Shown: positions 17,387 through 26,004, counted from the first letter of the stretch. The stretch is DNA of 64,000 nt from Pseudomonas koreensis (GCF_025447595.1 NZ_JAOEJU010000001.1:434001-498000); one strand, 5' to 3'. Numbers and translations: made by a program. Notes: generated from the letters alone by a model not told the origin.

Positions 17387-19820
17387 GGTGTGCTCCTGGC
17401 AGGTCAGTTGCGGGGCGCATGCCCCTGTTGTCGATCAACAGCGGTGTCTTGCCGCTGTGTTTGTTTCGAGTGAATCGATCGCTGCTGCAGACTTGCGCGT
17501 CCACCGTCAGCAATCCGGTTTTGATGAGGGTGGCCAGGATGGGGTAATCAAGCAGTCGCCGTTGAACGTCCCCGGATTCGAGGGGACTGTAAAACTGCAT
17601 GCGTTCGAGTCCGTCCGGGGCATGGTCCAGTACCAGTTGAAACTTGGTTTGCAGATGCCTGGCCAGTTCCTCCAGACAGATAAAGTCCGAGCCGACGCGC
17701 ACCAGCCGACCGTGGCGCTGCAACAGTTCGAAGCGTGGGCCTGGCAGGCCACAGCTGCACGGGCCGGGAATCCAGCGACCGCTGTCGCCGATGTCGTAAC
17801 GCTGGACGTCTTGACCTTCCCTGTCGATGGAGGTGAATACCAGGCGCCCGGTTTCGTTGTCGGCCACATGTTGGTCCTGGTCGAAGGCAACAATCTCCAG
17901 GTGCTGGATCCCGGTCATCAAATGAAACACGCCATCCCCGGTGGCCGGGCAGGCATGTCCAAGAGGCCCTGCGTCGACACTCCCATAGATGGCCGAGCGA
18001 ATGAGGGGGACGCCACAACTGTGCATCAGCGCCCGAGTCTGTTCGCCGGGGTGCTCGCCGCCGAGAAATACTTTCTCTATCCCGCCATAGTCGCGCAGCC
18101 GTGCCTGTTCGTTGAGGAACAGACGGTGCAGGGTGCTCGGCATGCCAACCAGCGTGGTCACACGATGGTCGATGATCAACCGTGCAATCTCGCGGTAATC
18201 ATCATCGGCGGGCGCCCCCATCGGCAGGTGAGTGGCGCCCAGCAACTCCAGCACTTTGGAGAAACTGAAGAACCCCCCATACAATCCGCCGCTGAAAAAC
18301 AGGTTCATCACCCGGTCTCGTGACGGATCAAGCCCGGCGGCGAACAAGCCGTCGGCGGCGGCACGCATCTGCCGTTGGAAATCCCGATAGCTGAAACCTG
18401 ACAACGCCGGCACGCCACTGCTGCCACCCGAGCGAAAGTACAACTTCGCCTCTGGATTGGCCGGACGGGCGATAAAGGTTTCCTTGTCCAGAATCGGCAG
18501 GTCGGTCACGCCTCTGGGGAGCGGCAGTGGATCGAGCGTGGCGCGGGTTGCCAGCGTCGTGGAGGCCAGACTCACCGATACCCTTCGACTCATGCGCTGC
18601 AAGGCATAAACACCGTCGTGGGGTTCGCCCTCGTAGCCGTCATGAATCGATTCGACCGGGGTAATCCGGGTAATGCCCGACGCGATCAGCCTGCGGGAAA
18701 GCTCGGCCGTCTCCTCTTCGGTGCAAATCAGCCCACAGCTTTGCAGAACATTGCGCCAGGGCAGCAAGGCGTCGGTGATCAATGCGCGGGGCACAGGTTT
18801 GAGCATCAGACTGCGAAACAGCGGTGAAGGGCTGAATTGTCGATCGTGCGTCCAGATCACCCGCCAGCCTGGCGCCTGCCAGACGTGACCGGTGGCCCCG
18901 GCGAAACTGTAAGCCAGTTTCGCCATCGCTGTAACGGTAGTGATTTGCGAGGCTTCCTGTACCGAGGGTTGTAATGCAGGCCAGTGTCGGGCCCGGCGTC
19001 TCAGGGCTTCGGCCAGACCAACACCGACGCTACGCAAAACCTCTTCGTCATCGCTGTCCACCAACAACCATTGCGGACTGGAGCAGGCCTGCTGATCGAG
19101 GCGGCAGACTTCATCTGCCACGGCATCCAGTGCTTGCGGCGATAGAGCCTGCGGCGTGAGGTATACCAGGCTGATTCGATGGCCCCAGTCGATCCAGCGG
19201 CATCCGGCCGGTAATTGCTGGCGGATCGCTCGCAATGCCGATTCGCCACCCCACGCCGACACGCCATCGGCCCGCTCGCACAGTTGGCCAATTTGATCGG
19301 TAGTCGCGGGTATGACAGCAATATGCCCTGCGAGCTGGCCTGTGCTGTCGCAATGTACCAACGCGTGAAGTAAGCGGGCGGTCAGGCCCTGGTCGCTGCT
19401 GCTGGGGCGCAGCCAGTTGACGTTGCCGGCCAACAGGCCTTCGATCACGGCGCAGAACGCCAGCAACGGTGCGTTGCCGGGCGTGACGTGCACGAGCAGG
19501 CCCAGTGGGCTCCAGCGTTCGAAGCGGGGTTGGCAATAATCGATACGGCGCAAGCTGTCCGGCTGTTCGCCGAGCTCGCGTTCAAGCTTGCGGCGCAGGG
19601 CTTCGGGCTGACAGAACTCGATCAGAGACTGACGTTTTTCTGTATCAAGGGGCAGCGTCAGGCCAGGGCTTTGCAACCGGGTGGCGAACGCACCCACAGC
19701 GTCCAGGACTGTCGCACTGTCCAGCGTCGTGCTCAGTCGCTGCGGCAGATCCGGATAAAGGCGGTCCAGGGCGGTGTCGAGGGTCAAGGTATCGTGAAGG
19801 TTTCCATTGATCAGGTACAT
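17370..19820 (-). CDS. LuxC-like acyl-CoA reductase fused to a PaaK-like adenylating domain
   Basis: An 816-residue two-domain protein. Residues ~1-420 match the LuxC acyl reductase family (NADPH reduction of an enzyme-bound acyl thioester to an aldehyde): VHVTPGNAPLL at 110-120, GLLAGNVNWLRPSS at 128-141, and the catalytic Cys246 in QQACSSPQ. Residues ~430-816 are a PaaK-like ANL domain: FRSGGSSGVP at 462-471, YGSVDAG at 612-618, RYDIGDSGRW at 674-683, and a CSCG cluster at 688-691. The start at 19820 follows the luxE-like stop by one base and has GGAG 11 bases upstream; an ATG at 19961 would bury 47 residues in the previous gene. A LuxC-ANL fusion is not the usual lux arrangement. Confidence 0.88.
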   Translation of the reverse strand: MYLINGNLHDTLTLDTALDRLYPDLPQRLSTTLDSATVLDAVGAFATRLQSPGLTLPLDTEKRQSLIEFCQPEALRRKLERELGEQPDSLRRIDYCQPRFERWSPLGLLVHVTPGNAPLLAFCAVIEGLLAGNVNWLRPSSSDQGLTARLLHALVHCDSTGQLAGHIAVIPATTDQIGQLCERADGVSAWGGESALRAIRQQLPAGCRWIDWGHRISLVYLTPQALSPQALDAVADEVCRLDQQACSSPQWLLVDSDDEEVLRSVGVGLAEALRRRARHWPALQPSVQEASQITTVTAMAKLAYSFAGATGHVWQAPGWRVIWTHDRQFSPSPLFRSLMLKPVPRALITDALLPWRNVLQSCGLICTEEETAELSRRLIASGITRITPVESIHDGYEGEPHDGVYALQRMSRRVSVSLASTTLATRATLDPLPLPRGVTDLPILDKETFIARPANPEAKLYFRSGGSSGVPALSGFSYRDFQRQMRAAADGLFAAGLDPSRDRVMNLFFSGGLYGGFFSFSKVLELLGATHLPMGAPADDDYREIARLIIDHRVTTLVGMPSTLHRLFLNEQARLRDYGGIEKVFLGGEHPGEQTRALMHSCGVPLIRSAIYGSVDAGPLGHACPATGDGVFHLMTGIQHLEIVAFDQDQHVADNETGRLVFTSIDREGQDVQRYDIGDSGRWIPGPCSCGLPGPRFELLQRHGRLVRVGSDFICLEELARHLQTKFQLVLDHAPDGLERMQFYSPLESGDVQRRLLDYPILATLIKTGLLTVDAQVCSSDRFTRNKHSGKTPLLIDNRGMRPATDLPGAHHENKV

Positions 19821-19821
19821 A

Positions 19822-20952
19822 TCAGTGTTTCTCCAGCAATTCGGAGGCGGCCATGGCACAGCTTCTGCCGGCCATGGTGGCGGCACGTCCATGCAGTTCG
19901 AACCAGTCGCCGGGCAGACCGCAGCCACAGCTGGCACCCGGATGGAGGGTGGCCAGATCACTCATGACCACCGCGTGCGCCGGGCTCGATGAGATATAGG
20001 GCGAGACGAAGCCCAGCAGGCCCTGGCGGCCGTAAGGCAATACCGTGAAGTCGGATGGGTCACGTATGAACACTTTCGAATAAACGGGCACATGGAAATG
20101 GTGATGAGCACATTCCAGGTAGGGCACCGCGTGCTCGACAGCACCGTAGCCGTCCCGACAGCGGGACAGCTCGATGCCCAACTGTCGGTGGATCTGCTTG
20201 TAGAATTGCTGGCGTGGAATCTCCTGCGCGGCCTGGGTTTTCCAGCCGCCGCCAAAAAGAGTCAACGAGCCTTGCGGCAATTGCAGGTCGGGCACTGCGG
20301 TGGCACGCATGCGTTGCAGTGCCTGCCAGAGAAACGCAGGAAAGCCGAGAATCCGCACGGGCAGACCCTCTTCGGCAAAGGATTGCAGCGCGGCGATGAC
20401 ACCAAAACCATCGGATGCATGACCGCCACCGGTACGCCGTAGTGCATAAGCCACTCGGTTGACAGGCGCAAACTGACACAGGAACTGATCGGTAAAGGAC
20501 GTCCCCAGGCTGATTACCCCCTCGGGCTCATAGCTCAAAAGCAGGTAGTTGCAGGGGGTGTCAGGGGTGTCCCAGTCATAATGCTGGAAGATCCGTTTGA
20601 CCATCGACTGGGCTGCCGACAGGCTTCGTTCATCGTAGCGCATGCGGCTTTTCTGGCCGCTGGTTCCCGAGGATGTGAGCTCGATCGCGTGGGTGCCTGT
20701 GGGACTCAGCAATTGATGCTGCTTGAAAAAGCTGGCGAATACCGGCGGCAGTCGCGACCAGTCGTCAAGGCTGTCCAGATCGCTGACGCTCAGGCCATTG
20801 GCCCTCAGGCAATGCTCGTAGCCGGGTGTGTGTTGACAGTGAAACCGGCTGATCTCGGCCATGGCCTGGTCGAACAATCCGTTTGGCACGGAATCCGGGC
20901 AATAGGGATGCGTCAACGCGCAAAGCGCGTCGCTGTGGGGGAAATGGATCAT
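19822..20952 (-). CDS. LuxE-like acyl-protein synthetase
   Basis: A 376-residue protein of the LuxE family, which activates a fatty or other carboxylic acid with ATP and holds it as an acyl-thioester for reduction by LuxC. Seen: ELTSSGTSGQKS at 91-102 (the LuxE ATP loop), DGYGAVEHAVPY at 267-278 and a C-terminal SCGCGLPGDW at 341-350, the region where LuxE carries its acylated Cys. No LuxA, LuxB or LuxD is present in the window, so light production is not implied. It lies 15 bases downstream of the MdfA-like gene and 1 base upstream of the LuxC fusion. Confidence 0.9.
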   Translation of the reverse strand: MIHFPHSDALCALTHPYCPDSVPNGLFDQAMAEISRFHCQHTPGYEHCLRANGLSVSDLDSLDDWSRLPPVFASFFKQHQLLSPTGTHAIELTSSGTSGQKSRMRYDERSLSAAQSMVKRIFQHYDWDTPDTPCNYLLLSYEPEGVISLGTSFTDQFLCQFAPVNRVAYALRRTGGGHASDGFGVIAALQSFAEEGLPVRILGFPAFLWQALQRMRATAVPDLQLPQGSLTLFGGGWKTQAAQEIPRQQFYKQIHRQLGIELSRCRDGYGAVEHAVPYLECAHHHFHVPVYSKVFIRDPSDFTVLPYGRQGLLGFVSPYISSSPAHAVVMSDLATLHPGASCGCGLPGDWFELHGRAATMAGRSCAMAASELLEKH

Positions 20953-20967
20953 CAGGCGTCCTTATCG

Positions 20968-22218
20968 TTATTTATTTTGAGAAACGGAGTCTGTCGGGAC
21001 GTTTGACAGAAACCGGTACAGCACGGGCAGACTGAGCAGACCGCCCAGCGCTGCCCAAATGGCGAAGGATTCGAGACGGGTACCACCGCCGATGGCGGCG
21101 ATCAGCGAACCGCCGACACCCATCACGGCAATCGAAATCATCCCGATTGCGGCAGAGACCAGACCTTTGCTGTCGTCACTGGAAAACAGCGCCAACCGGT
21201 ACAGTGCAGCGTTACTCATGCCCAGGCCCACGGCGTATAGCGCGAGGCCGACAATCACTGCGATGAGGGAGAGGCTTGTCATCGCGGCCACCATCAGGGT
21301 CAGCAGTCCCAGACAAAACGGCCACAACGCCAGGCGAATCAATTGCGGCAATTTACGTGTGGGCAGCAGTCGGTCGAGGATTAGATTACCGACCATGACC
21401 GCCGAGAAAACCGGAATCTGCCACAGGGCATATTCCCGGGTTGTCAGGCCCAGCGACTGGATCAGCAACAGTGGTGCAAGACCGATCCAGGCGATCAATG
21501 GCAGGCTCATCAGGCCAAGTGCGACGCAAGTCCCGAGAAATGTCCGGTTGCGCAGCAGAGCAAGGTAGCGCGTACTGATCTGGCGGAGGGAAAAGGTAAT
21601 CGGCGCCAGCTGGCTCCCATCCCGACGGACCACCCCGATCGTTTCGGGCATGCAGGTATACAGTCCGATCCATGCAAGTCCGCCAGCCAGCCCCAGGCCG
21701 AGGAACAGTTCGCGCCAACTGAGCCATTCCAACAGCAGACTCCCAAGCAAGGGCCCGATCAGGGGCGAAAGCAGTGCGACATTGCCGAGCAGCGCCATGA
21801 GGCGAACCGCATCAGCTTCGCAGAACACTTCCTGAAGCGCGGGATAGCTGACAGCCACTACGAACCCCAGTCCCATACCTTGCACAAGCCTTAACGCGTT
21901 GAAGACTTCAATGCCGGGCGCCAACGATGTCGCTGCACACGTTGCGCCGAACAGTGCGCAACCGGCTAGCAACAGCGGCCGACGGCCAAAACGGTCGGAA
22001 AGCGGTCCGATCAGCCATTGCAGGCAGACTCCTCCGATCAGGTAAAGATTGAAGGCGTTGGGAATATGGCGGACGTCGGCCTGCAGGTCCTGAGTCACGG
22101 TAAGCATGGCCGGCATGACCAGGTCGCTGGCCATATAGGTCAGCCATTCAAACAGCATGAGGGCCAGACAGAAGCCGAGCGTGCGCCGGGGTGAGAGTTT
22201 TATGAGTGTTCTTTGCAT
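20968..22218 (-). CDS. MdfA-like major facilitator efflux transporter
   Basis: A 416-residue, 12-segment inner-membrane protein of the drug:H+ antiporter family, close in pattern to E. coli MdfA. Seen: Glu24 in LFEWLTY and Asp32 in ASDLV line up with the MdfA proton/substrate acidic residues (Glu26, Asp34), then LQWLIGPLSDRFGRRP (MFS motif A) and motif C-like NVALLSPLIGPLLG. It is first in the operon with the LuxE, LuxC and PaaK-like genes, so it most likely exports the product of those enzymes or protects the cell from it (inference). A TGGAAG site lies a few bases upstream of the start. Confidence 0.9.
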   Translation of the reverse strand: MQRTLIKLSPRRTLGFCLALMLFEWLTYMASDLVMPAMLTVTQDLQADVRHIPNAFNLYLIGGVCLQWLIGPLSDRFGRRPLLLAGCALFGATCAATSLAPGIEVFNALRLVQGMGLGFVVAVSYPALQEVFCEADAVRLMALLGNVALLSPLIGPLLGSLLLEWLSWRELFLGLGLAGGLAWIGLYTCMPETIGVVRRDGSQLAPITFSLRQISTRYLALLRNRTFLGTCVALGLMSLPLIAWIGLAPLLLIQSLGLTTREYALWQIPVFSAVMVGNLILDRLLPTRKLPQLIRLALWPFCLGLLTLMVAAMTSLSLIAVIVGLALYAVGLGMSNAALYRLALFSSDDSKGLVSAAIGMISIAVMGVGGSLIAAIGGGTRLESFAIWAALGGLLSLPVLYRFLSNVPTDSVSQNK

Positions 22219-22386
22219 ACGCTTCCACTGGGGTCGAGAGGGAGCGCAAAGGGTAGAGGCGGGGTCAGAAGGTTCCTACGTCACTGCTGTGACCGACTAT
22301 GACGCGGGTTTTCATGATGTTGCTCAAGTGCGGATGCCCACGTTCAAAGGCGAAATGCCTGACAACATCCCCCATCGAGTCCTAAG

Positions 22387-22416
22387 AAAAATGCCCACAA
22401 TCCTGTGGGCATTTTT
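22387..22416. terminator. Bidirectional Rho-independent terminator
   Basis: AAAAATGCCCACA, loop ATCC, TGTGGGCATTTTT. It lies downstream of the minus-strand lipoprotein gene (stop 22481) and upstream of the MdfA/LuxE/LuxC operon, separating the two transcripts. Confidence 0.88.
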
Positions 22417-22480
22417 GCTGACACTAAATCAGTTGTTGCATTTGATTGGGCGCACGCGGGTGTCCCTTCAGTGACAGGGT

Positions 22481-22621
22481 CTAGCGATGGTAGTAATAAC
22501 CCGGACCCTGCGGCGCATAGTGGCGATGGTCGCCATGCCAGCCGCCGTGGGGAAAGATGATGCAACCGCTCAGGGTGAGCAGTGCAAGGACAGGAATCAG
22601 CCAGGTGATTCGACGCAGCAT
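22481..22621 (-). CDS. Small lipoprotein, 46 residues
   Basis: Reads MLRRITWLIPVLALLTLSGC followed by IIFPHGGWHGDHRHY and a Gly/Tyr-rich tail. The LSGC lipobox predicts lipid attachment at Cys20, leaving a mature peptide of only 27 residues rich in His, Gly and Tyr. AGGA lies 8 bases upstream of the ATG at 22621; an in-frame ATG at 22636 has poorer spacing. Its own terminator follows. The function is unknown; the HGDHRHY segment could bind metal (inference). Confidence 0.8.
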   Translation of the reverse strand: MLRRITWLIPVLALLTLSGCIIFPHGGWHGDHRHYAPQGPGYYYHR

Positions 22622-22778
22622 TTCAAAGATCCTCATGGTTAAAGCCGTTTGAAGCCAAAGCTCGTGATCGGCTGTAACATGAGACCCCGTTTAAGTCGGC
22701 GCATCCCCGTGAAACGGTAAGCGCATGGCATCAACGTCGATACAAACACGATACATTCCAACGGTTCAGGAACCTGTA

Positions 22779-22967
22779 ATGACCCAGAAACAACGCTTGA
22801 TATATTCGATTCTGATCGCCCTAGCGGTATTGGCAATCATGCTTGGCCTGTCCTGGCTGCAGAATGCCGGCAAGATCAGCGAACAGACGTTCCAGTACAT
22901 TGCCATCGGTGTGGCGGTGGTTGTGGTGGTGATCAATGGCGTGATGCGCCGCAAGGTCAAGCCTTGA
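22779..22967 (+). CDS. Small two-helix membrane protein
   Basis: A 62-residue protein with two hydrophobic segments (IYSILIALAVLAIMLGLSWL and YIAIGVAVVVVVINGVM) and a basic C-terminus RRKVKP. Its start at 22779 has AGGAA upstream. The frame is open to 22725, but the extra residues look non-coding. I do not recognise a family. It ends 18 bases before the convergent stop of the Fur-like regulator. Confidence 0.78.
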   Translation: MTQKQRLIYSILIALAVLAIMLGLSWLQNAGKISEQTFQYIAIGVAVVVVVINGVMRRKVKP

Positions 22968-22985
22968 CGGCGTATACCGGACGCG

Positions 22986-23363
22986 TCAATCGCTGTTGAG
23001 CACGGCGGCGGCCTGAGGGTGCAGGGTGTAGCTCTTGTCGGCGTTGAAGGTGATCACGCCTTCGGCGCACAGGCGCTTCAATACTTCCCGCACGCTGAGG
23101 AAGGACAGCGGAATGTCCAGATCCAGCAATTGACTGTGTACGCCGCGAACACCCAGGCGACGGTCGTCCTCGGCGGCGACCAGCAGGGCGTCGATGACTT
23201 TCAGACGGATCAGACTGGTGCGCAGGCCGAAGCTCTTGAGCAGCAACCGGATGCGCTCGTTGCCATGGCGCTCTATCCGTTGTCCGAATACGCCGGCGTG
23301 CGAACCCATGGAAGCTCCTTTTGGTGACTGGCTACCGTCCGATGGTAGTTGTGGGTTGTACAT
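22986..23363 (-). CDS. Fur-like winged-helix regulator (PA2384-type)
   Basis: A 125-residue protein with a Fur-family DNA-binding half: LLLKSFGLRTSLIRLKVIDALL, the recognition region LGVRGVHSQL, and IPLSFLSVREVLKRLCAEGVI. It is shorter than Fur and lacks the His-rich dimerisation/metal domain, as does P. aeruginosa PA2384, which also lies divergent to pvdQ (established knowledge). AGGAG precedes the ATG at 23363. It probably controls iron-linked genes, possibly itself and pvdQ, through the inverted repeat in the shared upstream region. Confidence 0.82.
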   Translation of the reverse strand: MYNPQLPSDGSQSPKGASMGSHAGVFGQRIERHGNERIRLLLKSFGLRTSLIRLKVIDALLVAAEDDRRLGVRGVHSQLLDLDIPLSFLSVREVLKRLCAEGVITFNADKSYTLHPQAAAVLNSD

Positions 23364-23432
23364 GCGATTACTCCTTTTCAGAGCCTGATCAGGAAAGGTT
23401 TTCGTGCTCTCTCTAAACAAGACGTTTCAGCT

Positions 23433-23470
23433 CGACAAATCATGAAGCGAAAAATGTAGAAAATTTGTCG
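23433..23470. promoter_or_regulatory. Inverted repeat between Fur-like gene and pvdQ
   Basis: CGACAAAT (23433-23440) and ATTTGTCG (23463-23470) form an inverted pair with a 22-base AT-rich spacer; GATTTGTC follows at 23473-23480. This lies ~70 bases upstream of the Fur-like start. A dyad of this kind in a divergent intergenic region fits an operator. Which protein binds it is not known. Confidence 0.4.
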
Positions 23471-23521
23471 TTGATTTGTCCTTTCTCCGTGATTACGGCT
23501 CGAAACGGGTCTGCGGCTGAC

Positions 23522-23544
23522 TAAATTTTTTTCGTCGGTTTCGT
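23522..23544 (+). promoter_or_regulatory. Possible PvdS iron-starvation promoter of pvdQ
   Basis: TAAAT at 23522 and CGT at 23542 resemble the PvdS sigma-factor box (TAAAT-N16/17-CGT), but the spacing here is 15, one short. It lies 118 bases upstream of the pvdQ GTG start. pvdQ is PvdS-dependent in P. aeruginosa (established), which makes the match plausible but not proven. Confidence 0.35.
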
Positions 23545-23661
23545 TTTCTGGAAAGGCTCATTGCGCGTGGACGCGTGGGTGATTTCAGGGCGGAGCCGCA
23601 GTGCAGACGTGTTCGAACACGGCGCGCGATCCGTTCCCGGGTATTTCGATCAGGAGCGAGC

Positions 23662-26004
23662 GTGACTATTTCCAGGCAATTCACCGGATTGACCCTTGCC
23701 GGCATGTTTCTCGGGCTGAGTCTTTCGGCACAGGCGTTCAGTCCGTCCGGCCAGACCGGCGCCGACATCCGTCGTACAGAATTTGGCGTACCGCATATCC
23801 GCGCGGAAAACGAACGCGGTCTTGGTTTCGGCATCGGTTATGCCTATGCGCAGGACAATCTGTGCCTGCTGGCCAACGAGGTCGTCACGGTCAACGGTGA
23901 GCGTTCGCGTTATTTCGGACCGGAACAATTGACGGTCGAGGAGCGTGAGAATCGCGTCAGCGATCTGTTTTTCAAGTGGCTCAATACCCCGCAATCCGTA
24001 GGTGCCTTCTGGCAGGCGCAGCCGGTGGAGGTGCGTGAGCTGGTGGAAGGTTACGCCGCCGGCTACAACCGTTATCTGGCCGAACGTCGCCAGCTGGGAT
24101 TGCCGCAGCAGTGTCAGGGGGAATGGGTTCGTGATATCGCGGCCGAGGACCTGGTGAAGCTCACCCGTCGTCTGCTGGTCGAAGGCGGTGTCGGTCAGTT
24201 CGCCGAAGCGCTGGCGGGCGCTACGCCACCCCGGGCCACTGCGCGGATCGAAAGTGACGCCCACGCTTATCAATTGGCGGACATGCGCATGGAGCGCTTT
24301 GCGCTCGACCGTGGCAGCAATGCCGTTGCCGTCGGCAGCGAGCGTTCGTTCAACGGCCGCGGAATGCTGCTGGCCAACCCGCATTTTCCTTGGGTCGGCG
24401 GCATGCGGTTCTATCAGATGCACCTGACCATTCCCGGCAAACTTGATGTGATGGGCGCTGCGTTGCCGGGTTTGCCGATGATCAACATCGGCTTCAATCA
24501 GCACCTGGCCTGGACGCACACCGTCGATTCCTCCAAACACTTCACGTTGTATCGCCTGCAACTCGATCCGAAAGATCCAACCCGTTATTTGCTGGATGGC
24601 AAGTCCTTGCCGATGAGCAAGCAGACGGTCACGGTTCAGGTCAAACAGGCGAACGGACAGGTAGTGCCGGTTTCCCGCGAGATCTACAGCTCGCAGTTCG
24701 GCCCGATCGTGCAGTGGCCCGGCAAACTCGACTGGGACAACCAGTACGCCTACAGTCTGCGCGATGCGAACCTGGACAACGATCGGGTGCTGAAACAGTG
24801 GTATGCGATGAACCGCGCCGCCAATCTCAAAGACTTGCAGGATTCGGTGCACACAATTCAAGGCATCCCTTGGGTCAATACACTGGCCGTGGATGACAAG
24901 GGGCAGACGCTTTACATGAACCTGTCGGTGGTGCCGAACGTCAGCGCGGAAAAACTGGCCAAGTGCAGCGACCCGCGTGTCGGGCTGCAAATGATCGTGC
25001 TCGACGGCTCCAACAGCGCCTGTGCCTGGGACATTGATCCGCAGGCTGCGCAAAAGGGCATTTACGCTTCCGCCCGATTACCGCAGCTGCTGCGCAAGGA
25101 CTTCGTACAGCACTCCAACGATTCCGCGTGGCTGGCCAACCCGGCACAACCGCTGACCGGGTTCTCGCCGCTGATCAGTCAGGAAGGCCAGCCACTGGGT
25201 CTGCGTTCACGCTTTGCCCTGGATCGTCTGGCGACCCTGAGCAAAAAAGGTCCGCTGTCGGTGCAGGACCTGCAACACATGGTGATGGATGATCAGGTGT
25301 TTCTGGCGACTCAGGTGGTGCCGGATCTGCTGAAGTTCTGCGAGTCGCAGCCTGTTGCCGAAGCCGCGCTGAAGTCGGTGTGCTCCAGCCTGAAAGCTTG
25401 GGATGGCCGGGCGAATCTGGAATCGGGCATGGGGCTGGTGCATTTCCAGAACATCATGCGCGCGTTGCAGACGTCACCGGATGTCTGGCGTGTGACCTTC
25501 GATCCAAAGGATGCGCGGCACACGCCACGCGGGCTGGCCGTTGAAAAACCTGAAGTCGCCAAGGCCTTGCGTGAGGCCATGCTGGTGTCGGCCGAGACGG
25601 CCGCGAAGATGGGGCTGACCGACAAAACCCGTTGGGGTGATGTGCAGGTGGTCAGCAGCGGTGGCCAACAAACGCCGATTCATGGCGGGCCGGGGACGTT
25701 GGGTATTTACAACGCGATTCAGAGCGTCCCGCGTGAAGACGGCAAACTGGAAGTGGTCAGCGGCACCAGCTATCTGCAAGTCGTGACGTTCGACGAGAAA
25801 GGACCGCATGCTCAGGGTTTGCTCGCGTTCTCACTGTCCAGTGATCCGGCGTCGAAGTATTCCCGGGATCAGACCGAAGCCTTCTCGAAGAAACAGTGGA
25901 GCGTGATGCCGTTCACCGAGGAGCAGATCAAGGCCGATCCGCAGTATCAGGTTCAGACCGTGCGTGATGATCTTGAAAAGGCGGGGAAAGTAGCGGCGCA
26001 CTGA
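23662..26004 (+). CDS. pvdQ: Acyl-homoserine lactone acylase / pyoverdine maturation acylase
   Basis: A 780-residue periplasmic Ntn-hydrolase. In pyoverdine synthesis it removes the fatty acyl chain from the ferribactin precursor; it also cleaves long-chain AHL signals (family knowledge). Seen: a signal peptide ending SAQA, the alpha chain, and the self-cleavage site RGSNAVAVGSERS where Ser219 becomes the N-terminal nucleophile of the beta chain. NPHFPW follows. I chose the GTG at 23662 because AGGAG sits 5 bases upstream and the signal peptide then starts correctly; the frame is open to 23575. Length is close to P. aeruginosa PvdQ (762). Confidence 0.95.
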   Translation: MTISRQFTGLTLAGMFLGLSLSAQAFSPSGQTGADIRRTEFGVPHIRAENERGLGFGIGYAYAQDNLCLLANEVVTVNGERSRYFGPEQLTVEERENRVSDLFFKWLNTPQSVGAFWQAQPVEVRELVEGYAAGYNRYLAERRQLGLPQQCQGEWVRDIAAEDLVKLTRRLLVEGGVGQFAEALAGATPPRATARIESDAHAYQLADMRMERFALDRGSNAVAVGSERSFNGRGMLLANPHFPWVGGMRFYQMHLTIPGKLDVMGAALPGLPMINIGFNQHLAWTHTVDSSKHFTLYRLQLDPKDPTRYLLDGKSLPMSKQTVTVQVKQANGQVVPVSREIYSSQFGPIVQWPGKLDWDNQYAYSLRDANLDNDRVLKQWYAMNRAANLKDLQDSVHTIQGIPWVNTLAVDDKGQTLYMNLSVVPNVSAEKLAKCSDPRVGLQMIVLDGSNSACAWDIDPQAAQKGIYASARLPQLLRKDFVQHSNDSAWLANPAQPLTGFSPLISQEGQPLGLRSRFALDRLATLSKKGPLSVQDLQHMVMDDQVFLATQVVPDLLKFCESQPVAEAALKSVCSSLKAWDGRANLESGMGLVHFQNIMRALQTSPDVWRVTFDPKDARHTPRGLAVEKPEVAKALREAMLVSAETAAKMGLTDKTRWGDVQVVSSGGQQTPIHGGPGTLGIYNAIQSVPREDGKLEVVSGTSYLQVVTFDEKGPHAQGLLAFSLSSDPASKYSRDQTEAFSKKQWSVMPFTEEQIKADPQYQVQTVRDDLEKAGKVAAH

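Noticed and set aside
15174..22218. A bioluminescence (lux) operon
   Set aside because: LuxC- and LuxE-like genes are present, but there is no luciferase (LuxA/LuxB) or LuxD, and the LuxC is fused to a PaaK-like domain.
22344..22565. A 73-residue minus-strand frame overlapping the small lipoprotein
   Set aside because: Different frame from the lipobox-containing gene, spans the terminator hairpin, and has no ribosome site.
23650..25053. A 467-residue minus-strand frame inside pvdQ
   Set aside because: Antisense to the well-supported acylase, including its catalytic Ser region.
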